Shown here piece after piece: positions 1 to 9,100 of a stretch of 64,000 nucleotides of DNA. Source of the DNA: Ulva prolifera (Eukaryota; Chlorophyta; Ulvophyceae; Ulvales; Ulvaceae); assembly GCA_023078555.1 (NCBI GenBank), contig CM041197.1:12063257-12127256 (forward strand), read 5' to 3'. Under the pieces are notes generated by a model. The model had not been told where the DNA came from. It was given only the letters and a program-made list of their open reading frames with translations, and did no database searches. Each line of letters starts with the position of its first letter. Position 1 is the stretch's first letter. The position numbers were made by a program, and so were the translations under genes.

Positions 1-30
1 GCAGCCCCTAATGATAACAACAGGACTGAT

Positions 31-1964
31 GTGGAGGAGCAACACCCAATGCTCGCACACAGCCTGCTCCGCACACAGCACCAGGACACCCCACGCCCAC
101 TCCCCCCTCCCCACCTGCTGCACCGAGGCAGAGCAGCAACACTGCATGTTTCCACACAGCCTTCTCCGCAACGCCACCAGCACACCCCACGCCCACTCCC
201 CCCTCCCCACCTGCTGCACCGAGGCAGAGCAGCAACACTGCATATTTCCACACAGCCTTCTCCGCACACGGCACCAGCACACCCCACGCCCACTCCCCCC
301 TCTCCACCTGCTGCGCCGAGGCAGAGCAGCAACACTGCATGTTTCCACACAGCCTTCTCCGCACACAGCACCAGCACACCTTACGCCCACTCCCCCCTCT
401 CCACCTGCTGCGCCGAGGCAGAGCAGCAACACTGCATGTTTCCACACAGCCTTCTCCGCACACGGCACCAGCACACCCCACGCCCACTCCCCCCTCTCCA
501 CCTGCTGCGCATAGGCAGAGCAGCAACACTGCATGTTTCCACACAGCCTTCTCCGCACACGGCACCAGCACACCCCACGCCCACTCCCCCCTCTCCACCT
601 GCTGCGCCGAGGCAGAGCAGCAACACTGCATGTTTCCCCACAGCCTTCTCCGCACACGCCACCAGCACACCCCACGCCCACTCCCCCCTCTCCACCTGCT
701 GCGCCGAGGCAGAGCAGCAACACTGCATGTTTCCACACAGCCTTCTTCGCACACAGCACCAGCACACCATACGCCCACTCCCCGCTCTCCACCTGCTGCG
801 CCGAGGCAGAGCAGCAACACTGCATGTTTCCACACAGCCTTCTCCGCACACGGCACCAGCACACCCCACGCCCACTCCCCCCTCTCCACCTGCTGCACCC
901 AGGCAGAGCAGCAACACTGCATGTTTCCACACAGCCTTCTCCGCACACGGCACCAGCACACCCCACGCCCACTCCCCCCTCTCCACCTGCTGCACCGAGG
1001 CAGAGCAGCAACACTGCATGTTTCCACACAGCCTTCTTCGCACACAGCACCAGCACACCATACGCCCACTCCCCGCTCTCCACCTGCTGCGCCGAGGCAG
1101 AGCAGCAACACTGCATGTTTCCACACAGCCTTCTCCGCACACGGCACCAGCACACCCCACGCCCACTCCCCCCTCTCCACCTGCTGCGCCGAGGCAGAGC
1201 AGCAACACTGCATGTTTCCACACAGCCTTCTCCGCACACAGCACCAGCACACCTTACGCCCACTCCCCCCTCTCCACCTGCTGCGCCGAGGCAGAGCAGC
1301 AACACTGCATGTTTCCACACAGCCTTCTCCGCACACGGCACCAGCACACCCCACGCCCACTCCCCCCTCTCCACCTGCTGCGCAGAGGCAGAGCAGCAAC
1401 ACTGCATGTTTCCACACAGCCTGCTCCGCACACAGCACCAGCACACCCCACGCCCACTCCCCCCTCTCAACCTGCTGCGCCGAGGCAGAGCAGCAACACT
1501 GCATATTTCCACACAGCCTTCTCCGCACACGCCACCAGCACACCCCACGCCCACTCCCCCCTCCCAGCCTGCTGCGCCGAGGCAGAGCAGCAACACTGCA
1601 TGTTTCCACACAGCCTTCTCCGCACACGCCACCAGCACACCCCACGCCCACTCCCCCCTCTCCACCTGCTGCACCGAGGCAGAGCAGCAACACTGCATAT
1701 TTCCACACAGCCTTCTCCGCACACGCCACCAGCACACCCCACGCCCACTCCCCCCTCCCAGCCTGCTGCACCGAGGCAGAGCAGCAACACTGCATGTTTC
1801 CACACAGCCTTCTTCGCACACAGCACCAGCACACCATACGCCCACTCCCCGCTCTCCACCTGCTGCGCCGAGGCAGAGCAGCAACACTGCATGTTTCCAC
1901 ACAGCCTTCTCCGCACACGGCACCAGCACACCCCACGCCCACTCCCCCCTCTCCACCAGCTGCA
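31..1964 (+). repeat. Minisatellite A, 97-bp unit, 20 units, copy 1
   Basis: The word GCAGAGCAGCAACACTGCAT recurs with starts at 128, 224, 321, 418, 515 and so on to 1873, giving a 97-bp period; one early unit is 96 bp through a single-base deletion. The first unit (31-127) and the last one are degenerate. Units differ at a handful of fixed positions: CATGTTT or CATATTT, CACGGCACC or CACAGCACC or CACGCCACC, CCCCAC or CTTAC or CATAC, CTCCACC or CCCAGCC. The plus strand is strongly C/A-rich. No stop codon occurs in the consensus in any frame, so long frames run through on both strands; variants such as the TAG near 512 interrupt them. I see no sign that it is translated. Confidence 0.97.
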
Positions 1965-4180
1965 CTAATGTGGATCAGCAGTGGCGGCAACCGCTCTGGT
2001 GTGTGTTACAAGGACCGTGACGATGGGGCAGATAGCACCACAAACGCTGCAGGCAGCTCAAGAACAGTGCAGCGACTCAAGGCGCAGCCAAAATTTGCAG
2101 CCTGCACGGTCACTCCCCCAAAGCCATGTCAATCCCTCCCTTTCCCTTCTTCAGGGACACAGAATTTAGTATTCGGAAGCCCGCATGGACGCAGGTGTAT
2201 GTAGCACTGCATGCACAGCGATCATTCGCGAGACATCAGTCCACCAACTGAAGATGCCGCACACAGACCATATCACGCCATCTCTGCTGGACATCCATTA
2301 GTTCAATAACGCCACCACGCACAGCATGAAGTGCCTGGAACAAATGTTCAGCAGAAGCCAGAGTGCTCGCAGTGACGCACGAGAACAACAAATTCCATAA
2401 CTGACACCGCCGTTCACTGGTGTAAGTGCAAATGCATACCTCCCTATCAGCACATGCACGCTACAGCACCCGCGACGTTCGAAAAAGAGACCCAGTCGCC
2501 TGCGTCGCCCCTGGCGCAGGCCTGGGCCCTGTGACATGCACCATGCATATGCCTCCCGACAGACATACAGCATGCCCACGCCATAACCACAGAGCTGCTG
2601 CCGGGTGGCGTGAGACATGCCCATGCTCGCCCCGGCCGGCACTTATGCCAAGGCTCGATGCGCCGTATGTAGCTGTATAGGCAGGCCGTCTCTGCGGGCG
2701 CCCCCATGGTCGATGCATCGACTAGTAGAGTACTCTGCCTGAAGGCAGCTTGCCCGCATGGCGTGGCGGCATGCACCTGCCAAGCCACCGCGCCGCAGGT
2801 AGTCGTGAAATGGTTTCGCAGCGTGGTCTCGAGGAACAGCCGCCTTGAGGCTGCTCACAAAGTTGCTGCCATGTCAGCAATTGAGCCGGATCCTTAAGCG
2901 GACTCGGGTGAGGAACGCGAATGCGGCAGGCTCGAGCTGTGAATATGTTTCATGTAGCAGCGGCACCAAGGTGCACACCTCGCGGTGGCGGGTGGAGATC
3001 TGCGTGCCTCAGTGATGCATGCAGGGGAGTGATGCAGGAGCCTGCGGCGGCGGTCGGCTGCCACGTGGATCTTGTGGCTGCAGGTGCTACAGTGCGCTTC
3101 CTTTGACAAAAGCTGTGTCAGTCTGCGCAATCGCTATTCGCGTGTCCATATGATGGTGACCACTACGTTAAGTACATGACTGTATACATTATTAGATTTA
3201 GTCTTTACTCATTGGCGTGTGCACTTTGTCACAGCATGATCTTCACGAGTGCAGTGGGATGTGCAGAGCGCTTTCGTTGACCCTCATACGTTCGACTGTC
3301 GCTGAATTTCGTAATCAGAATGTCGACGAAGCTTGGCCTTGAGTTAGCCCGCTGCGTTGGTTCAGCTTTGACCATTGTGCGGGCGTCGCGTGACGGCTCA
3401 GCAAAACCTCGCGCAACGCTGCGAACTGACACATGAAGGCAAGTATGGGAGCTGACAAGATGGATGAGGTACTAAACTGTACTTTGCGCTGGATGCTCTT
3501 ACATTTATGGCCTGCTCATACGGTGCGCTGTTGTGCTGACCACGACAAGATGCGCCTGCTGGGCTACTTGGGCCACACTAGCAGCATGCACAGAAGTATT
3601 TAGCTTGAGTAGAGCTTAGCGCATGTGCGGTGGTGGTGGTGGTTTTGTTGCCTACGCCGGGCTGGGCTCGGGATGACGGCTGACCGACTAATACTGCTGC
3701 AGGCTTCTCCAGCTTTTATCAATTGACTACACCGGAGTCTTCCGTCCTGCTCAGCCATAACCAGTGGAGGACATTGTACGGTATGCAATCTGGCTCTTGT
3801 CAGCTTGTGTTGCATGATCGAGACCCGTGGTGTTGCCCGTCGACAGGATAGTCCGAGTTAACAAGATCGTGGCCGCTCGCTGCAGCCCCTGTGCTGTGCG
3901 ATGCGCTGTGGATATGATCATACTTGTTTCACAATGTGGGACCTCCCTGACGAGATTGTGTCTGGTGCCGACTCTCCACCGCTTCTTTTGTGTGGGTGCC
4001 CGACAACATACTGATGCAATATAGGAAGCGCCGAGAGTTACCGACTTCCTAGTCTGTCGACACTGCAGTTTCATGTTTACTTGTAGCTACATGCCGTCCA
4101 GGCGTCTTTGACGTGTATCTTTGCAGGGTGTGCGGTGTCCGTCGCCACGTTGGCGCATTGCCCTGCGACCATGTGTACCT
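1965..4180. other. Spacer 1, left part (copy 1): no confident gene
   Basis: This is non-tandem, GC-rich sequence after the A array. One array frame continues about 75 codons past the array to a TAG at about 2202, which could be chance. Short open stretches exist on both strands (for example plus 2706-2897 and minus 3229-3432), but none shows a recognisable domain or convincing codon bias. A good acceptor context (CTGAC, then ACTGCTGCAG ending at 3702) precedes an open stretch annotated separately. No tRNA, rRNA or transposase was seen. Confidence 0.6.
3703..3851 (+). CDS. Candidate exon, unknown function (copy 1)
   Basis: A possible intron 3' end (CTGACCGACTAATACTGCTGCAG region, AG at 3701-3702) is followed in one frame by about 48 open codons starting FSSFYQLTTPESSVLLSHNQ and ending at a TAG at 3849-3851. 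The composition of this peptide looks more protein-like than that of its neighbours. There is no upstream donor I can pair with it, no start codon and no recognised family. It may equally be chance or a decayed exon. The identical stretch in the other copies is no evidence of selection, since all spacer sequence is identical. Confidence 0.2.
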
Positions 4181-4210
4181 ACGATAGGGAACATATATGT
4201 TCCCGATCGT
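4181..4210. repeat. 30-bp imperfect palindrome P1 (copy 1)
   Basis: The core GGGAACATATATGTTCCC (4187-4204) is a perfect 18-bp palindrome, and the arms extend as ACGAT and ATCGT with one non-pairing position. The same core lies in P2 and P3 but with different arms. It could form a cruciform or hairpin, or be a dyad bound by a dimeric protein. Confidence 0.85.
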
Positions 4211-4220
4211 TGTATCACTG

Positions 4221-4287
4221 TTCGACAAAACGGGGGAATGATCTGAGGAACATATATGTTCCTCAGATCCTTCCCCCGTTTTGACGA

Positions 4288-4288
<1 letters not shown>
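4221..4288. repeat. 68-bp near-perfect palindrome P2 (copy 1)
   Basis: Two 34-base arms centred on 4254/4255 pair with only two mismatches. The centre is GGAACATATATGTTCC, flanked by ATCTGA/TCAGAT, then by five-G and five-C tracts inside AAAAC/GTTTT. It ends two bases before the poly-C tract. It could fold as a long hairpin as RNA or DNA. Confidence 0.9.

Positions 4289-4289
<1 letters not shown>

Positions 4290-4323
<34 letters not shown>
4290..4323 (+). repeat. Poly-C tract, 34 bases (copy 1)
   Basis: An uninterrupted run of 34 C follows the P2 palindrome. It creates spurious poly-proline (plus) and poly-glycine (minus) frames. The opposite strand is a pure G run able to form quadruplexes. 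Its length differs in each copy. Confidence 0.9.
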
Positions 4324-4326
<3 letters not shown>

Positions 4327-5399
4327 CGGCCCCCCAGTCACATCAGCCTCTTTTCTGCACGCATTGTACACATGTGCAATTGCATATACGTCACAACCTG
4401 TGCCTGAAATTTCATCCCATGCAAGTGCTAGACATAGGCCAGCCCTTGATGCCATTCGCTGCAGCTGCTGCCAAGATACCTCGTTATCTCGAGCCCTGCA
4501 GCTCTGCGCTGCTTTGTGTCTGCTATGCCAGCCAGCGTTGCACTGCCTGGTACTGTTACCTGAGCACGTCCGTTTAATATATTATATAAGGCAAACGCCA
4601 CAGGTTGATGTCGGTTTTCGACTCGGTGACTCTATTCATTATCTCCGTGTACTTGACCTGTTGATCCCAATCACATCAGCCTCAGTCCCCTCGCAACAGT
4701 GACCATGGCTGCTATCTATGCACGTGTGTAGGCCTGAGCGGCGCTGCCCGCCCGCCCGGGCTGATTGGCGGTCGTCGCTGCGTGCGCTCGCGGCCTCGTC
4801 CGCTCTGTGGTGGTTGCGGCTCTGGCGTGCCGTGCTTCGCCGCTGCAGCGACATGTCTTGCCCAGCGTCTGCGTGAGGCCCGCCGTTGCGGCGCGGCCGG
4901 GGGGATTTGGGTAGGCTGTGGGTGGGGGTGGGCGTGTGGGTGTTGTTGTGGGTATGGGGTGGGAGGCTTGTGTGTGTCTGGGGATGTGTGCTGTTGTGTG
5001 TGTTTGTGTGGCTGTGTGGCTGTGGTTGGCGCGGGTGTTGCCGTTGCGTGGGTGTGTTGGTGTGTGCTGCGTGTGGCTCGTTGCGTGGTGTGAGTTCCTC
5101 TGGTTGTTGCTCTCGCGGTGCTACCTGCCTTGCTTGCTTTGTCCTTGTAACACATGTGTAGGTGTATATATTGACTGACAGCCATACTGCATGCAGCTTG
5201 AGCCGGGTGGATCAAGTGTGCTCAACGGTCAGTTGTGTGGACAGCCACCACCATTGACGCACCGCACAACATCGAAGGCATGTTCACCGGACTGTGCTGC
5301 ATATATGATCATTCATGTTATGTATCACCACCCGTGGCAGTGTCCTACTGTGCTGTAGTGGATGCGACACCATGGACATGCATGCAGGAGCACATGTAG
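4324..5399. other. Spacer 1, middle part (copy 1)
   Basis: Non-tandem sequence. It contains an AT-rich word (TTTAATATATTATATAAGG, about 4574-4592) that looks TATA-like, then a GC-rich stretch around 4730-4910, then G/T-rich sequence (separate entry), and a TGTAA word near 5144 of the kind used as a polyadenylation signal in volvocine algae. Frames with poly-proline, or with Thr/His-rich peptides on the minus strand, are by-products of the C run and the GT-rich stretch. No convincing gene. Confidence 0.5.
4913..5095 (+). repeat. G/T-rich low-complexity stretch with G-quadruplex motif (copy 1)
   Basis: About 180 bases of almost only G and T on the plus strand. Four G tracts of at least three, at 4920-4922, 4924-4928, 4930-4932 and 4938-4940 with loops of 1, 1 and 5, meet the usual G3-N1-7 quadruplex pattern, and further GGG tracts follow. 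GTGTGT runs occur later. No function can be assigned. Confidence 0.8.
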
Positions 5400-5825
5400 C
5401 CACAAGAGAACAGCGGCATTGATGAGAACGCCACCGGATCCAACAGCAATGTCCTGATTGCAGAAGGATCGCAGCAAGTGAGTGTACATGCTGCCAGCTA
5501 TTTAACTGACTAAATCTGTGAACGTCATAGGATATGACACACCGCTTACACTACCGGCCTGACTGCATTTGGGGTGCAGGTATCAATTGCAGACTTCAAG
5601 AAACGCATGGCAGCTCTGAACAAGAAGTTGAAAGAAGTAGTGGACAATCAAGAAGATGCAGACGATTGCCAAGGCGATGTGAAGCTGCATTGCAAAGAGG
5701 CAGAGATTGACTTGCACGCACTGATTGCATGTACATACAAGGAGTCTTCTGACCCGATGAAGCTAGCAACGTTGTTCAATGACGTGACCAACAACCCACT
5801 GTTATGCGCCCAAACGTGTAGCTGA
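5400..5825 (+). CDS. Candidate spliced ORF of unknown family (copy 1; exons 5400-5477 and 5580-5825)
   Basis: This is the most gene-like stretch in the macro-unit. The second exon opens VSIADFKKRMAALNKKLKEV and ends LLCAQTCS with a TGA at 5823-5825. It is mixed, charged and helix-prone (a short coiled coil is possible over residues 5-25), with none of the repeat-derived bias of other frames. A 102-bp intron is proposed: donor GTGAGT at 5478-5483, branch-like CTGAC near 5506, acceptor GGTGCAG ending at 5579. Phase is 0, and joining gives 107 residues starting PQENSGIDENATGSNSN. An in-frame TAG at 5397-5399 means either an earlier exon (that TAG could itself be an acceptor AG) or that the gene is incomplete. 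No domain is recognised and no start codon can be fixed. Inference only; no expression evidence. Confidence 0.4.
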
Positions 5826-5924
5826 GTTGATGTATTGGGGAGTGTGTGTGAATGAATTCATGCCTGCGTGGTTGAACATTGTGTGGGAGGTACACGTGTA
5901 ACACTTTGAGCTGACCATTTTGGG

Positions 5925-6074
5925 ATGTTGTATGTGTTCATTCAAGCAGAGTCCGGCTTGATCAACTGTGAACAAGTCAAGGCTGGCCATGTTATTGCCT
6001 TGATCGTGGAGTGGTACGGAATCGATTTTGATGACCATAGCCACGCACAAAGCTCCGGCTACACCGTCTTGTGA
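5925..6074 (+). CDS. Short ORF, possible third exon or separate peptide (copy 1)
   Basis: An ATG at 5925 opens 49 codons, beginning MLYVFIQAESGLINCEQVKA and ending SSGYTVL before a TGA at 6072-6074. The peptide has ordinary amino-acid composition. The frame is open back to an AG at 5909-5910, so it could be a downstream exon of the 5400-5825 candidate using an unidentified donor before its TGA, or an independent small ORF. No family is recognised. The longer minus-strand frame over the same bases (5802-6089) looks less protein-like. Confidence 0.3.
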   Translation: MLYVFIQAESGLINCEQVKAGHVIALIVEWYGIDFDDHSHAQSSGYTVL

Positions 6075-6465
6075 ACTGTGAAATCGCAATCATTTCCAAT
6101 CGTCGTCCTAAACCTCCGCACAGGTGTTGCAGGGGCCCCGACCAGCCCTCTCCGACTCACCTGCCAACCCTCCTTAAGTCCTTTCCAGATCACTAAGAGC
6201 TCACTAGGAGCTCCTCAGCTGTCACACCAGCCCCGCAGGAGCTCCTCAGCCGCTCACCGAGGGAGAGGACGCATTGCGGAGTTTGTAGGGACTCGCACAT
6301 GACTCCCTAGAACATCATATGCTAAGGATGTGTCATCCGTGCCCTTACAGAGTCCCCAATCCATCCCTATGCGGCTTTCACGGGGTCACCAGCCCCTCCC
6401 TATACGGTCATTCACACGTTGCTAAAGAGTCTATAGGGACCATGTAGTGGCTTTTTAAGCCCCCC
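6075..6465. other. Left fringe of the B array with degenerate repeats (copy 1)
   Basis: No gene. Short direct repeats are present: AGGAGCTCCTCAGC at 6206 and 6237, and TCCCTATGCGG/TCCCTATACGG near 6363 and 6406. A near-palindrome TAGGGACTC-GCACAT-GACTCCCTA lies near 6287. Several AGTCCC and GACTCCCTA words resemble pieces of the 20-bp unit, so this may be a decayed edge of the array or the sequence from which the array arose. Confidence 0.5.
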
Positions 6466-6476
6466 CTTAGTGAGTG

Positions 6477-6493
6477 TTCAATCCTGCTAGTGA
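6477..6493 (+). repeat. Left inverted repeat bounding B array (copy 1)
   Basis: TTCAATCCTGCTAGTGA here pairs with TTCAGTCCTGCTAGTGA read on the minus strand at 14556-14572: 16 of 17 positions match. The similarity weakens but continues outward (CTTAGTGAG against CTTAGTAAG). The array starts inside the inner edge. Confidence 0.75.
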
Positions 6494-7820
6494 GTCCCGA
6501 GCACCATACATAAGTCCCGAGCAGTGTACATAAGTCCCGAGCAGTGTACATAAGTCCCGAGCACCATACATAAGTCCCTAGCAGTGTACGTAAGTCCCGA
6601 GCACCATACATAAGTCACGAGCAGTGTACGTAAGTCCCGAGCAGTGTACATAAGTCCCGAGCAGTGTACGTAAGTCCCGAGCAGTGTACGTAAGTCCCGA
6701 GCACCATACATAAGTCCCGAGCAGTGTACGTAAGTCCCGAGCACCATACATAAGTCCCTAGCAGTGTACGTAAGTCCCGAGCACCATACATAAGTCCCGA
6801 GCAGTGTACGTAAGTCCCGAGCACCATACATAAGTCCCGAGCAGTGTACGTAAGTCCCGAGCACCATACATAAGTCCCTAGCAGTGTACGTAAGTCCCGA
6901 GCACCATACATAAGTCCCGAGCAGTGTACGTAAGTCCCGAGCACCATACATAAGTCCCGAGCAGTGTACGTAAGTCCCGAGCAGTGTACGTAAGTCCCGA
7001 GCACCATACATAAGTCCCGAGCAGTGTACGTAAGTCCCGAGCACCATACATAAGTCCCGAGCAGTGTACGTAAGTCCCGAGCACCATACATAAGTCCCGA
7101 GCACCATACATAAGTCCCTAGCATTGTACGTAAGTCCCGAGCACCATACATAAGTCCCTAGCAGTGTACGTAAGTCCCGAGCACCATACATAAGTCCCTA
7201 GCACCATACATAAGTCCCTAGCAGTGTACGTAAGTCCCGAGCATTGTACGTAAGTCCCGAGAAGTGTACGTAAGTCCCGAGCACCATACATAAGTCCCTA
7301 GCAGTGTACATAAGTCCCGAGCAGTGTACGTAAGTCCCGAGCACCATACATAAGTCCCTAGAATTGTACGTAAGTCCCGAGCAGTGTACGTAAGTCCCGA
7401 GCAGTGTACGTAAGTCCCGAGCAGTGTACGTAAGTCCCGAGCACCATACATAAGTCCCTAGCATTGTACGTAAGTCCCGAGCAGTGTGCGTAAGTCCCGA
7501 GCAGTGTACGTAAGTCCCGAGCACCATACATAAGTCCCGAGCAGTGTACGTAAGTCCCGAGCAGTGTACGTAAGTCCCGAGCACCATACATAAGTCCCGA
7601 GCAGTGTACGTAAGTCCCGAGCACCATACATAAGTCCCGAGCAGTGTACGTATGTCCCGAGCAGTGTACGTAAGTCCCGAGCACCATACATAAGTCCCAA
7701 GCAGTGTACGTAAGTCCCGAGCACCATACATAAGTCCCGAGCAGTGTACGTAAGTCCCGAGCACCATACATAAGTCCCGAGCAGTGTACGTAAGTCCAGA
7801 GCACCATACATAAGTCCCGA

Positions 7821-9100
7821 GCAGTATACGTAAGTCCCGAGCAGTGTACGTAAGTCCCGAGCACCATACATAAGTCCCGAGCAGTGTACGTAAGTCCCGA
7901 GCACCATACATAAGTCCCGAGCAGTGTACGTAAGTCCCGAGCAGTGTACGTAAGTCCCGATCACCATACATAAGTCCCGAGCAGTGTACGTAAGTCCCGA
8001 GCAGTGTACATAAGTCCCGAGCACCATACATAAGTCCCTAGCATTGTACGTAAGTCCCGAGCAGTGTACATAAGTCCCGAGCAGTGTACGTAAGTCCCGA
8101 GCACCATACATAAGTCCCAAGCAGTGTACGTAAGTCCCGAGCACCATACATAAGTCCCTAGCAGTGTACGTAAGTCCCGAGCAGTGTACGTAAGTCCCGA
8201 GCACCATACATAAGTCCCTAGCAGTGTACGTAAGTCCCGAGCACCATACATAAGTCCCTAGCACCATACATAAGTCCCTAGCAGTGTACGTAAGTCCCGA
8301 GCATTGTACGTAAGTCCCGAGAAGTGTACGTAAGTCCCGAGCACCATACATAAGTCCCTAGCAGTGTACATAAGTCCCGAGCAGTGTACGTAAGTCCCGA
8401 GCACCATACATGAGTCCCAAGCAGTGTACGTAAGTCCCGAGCACCATACAAAAGTCCCGAGCAGTATACGTAAGTCCCGAGCAGTGTACGTAAGTCCCGA
8501 GCACCATACATAAGTCCCGAGCAGTGTACGTAAGTCCCGAGCACCATACATAAGTCCCGAGCAGTGTACGTAAGTCCCGAGCAGTGTACGTAAGTCCCGA
8601 TCACCATACATAAGTCCCGAGCAGTGTACGTAAGTCCCGAGCAGTGTACATAAGTCCCGAGCACCATACATAAGTCCCTAGCATTGTACGTAAGTCCCGA
8701 GCAGTGTACATAAGTCCCGAGCAGTGTACGTAAGTCCCGAGCACCATACATAAGTCCCAAGCAGTGTACGTAAGTCCCGAGCACCATACATAAGTCCCTA
8801 GCAGTGTACGTAAGTCCCGAGCAGTGTACGTAAGTCCCGAGCACCATACATAAGTCCCTAGCAGTGTACGTAAGTCCCGAGCACCATACATAAGTCCCTA
8901 GCACCATACATAAGTCCCTAGCAGTGTACGTAAGTCCCGAGCATTGTACGTAAGTCCCGAGAAGTGTACGTAAGTCCCGAGCACCATACATAAGTCCCTA
9001 GCAGTGTACATAAGTCCCGAGCAGTGTACGTAAGTCCCGAGCACCATACATGAGTCCCAAGCAGTGTACGTAAGTCCCGAGCACCATACAAAAGTCCCGA
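7821..9100 (+). repeat. Higher-order repeat, 32 units (640 bp) in tandem twice (copy 1)
   Basis: Rare markers recur at exactly 640 bp: GCAGTATACG at 7821 and 8461, GATCACC at about 7960 and 8600, GAAGTGTACG at 8321 and 8961, CATGAGTCCCAA at about 8409 and 9049. This is an in-register duplication of 32 units. The same pair is in copy 2 at 24577-25856. Confidence 0.85.

Noticed and set aside
3229-3432. Minus-strand ORF ending SAHPTALVKIML
   Set aside because: It reads somewhat protein-like, but it is short, has no splice or start evidence and no family I recognise. Too weak to call.
4256-4702. Proline-rich protein starting near the poly-C tract, and its poly-glycine mirror
   Set aside because: The homopolymer reads as Pro or Gly in any frame, and its length differs by non-multiples of three among copies, which changes the downstream frame.
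4712-5215. Minus-strand Thr/His/Pro-rich ORF of 167 codons, and three overlapping plus-strand Cys/Val/Gly ORFs
   Set aside because: All are by-products of the G/T-rich low-complexity stretch; no frame stands out.
1965-6465. tRNA, rRNA or transposase genes in the spacers
   Set aside because: I looked for B-box-like words, rRNA core words and DDE or reverse-transcriptase motifs by eye and saw none.
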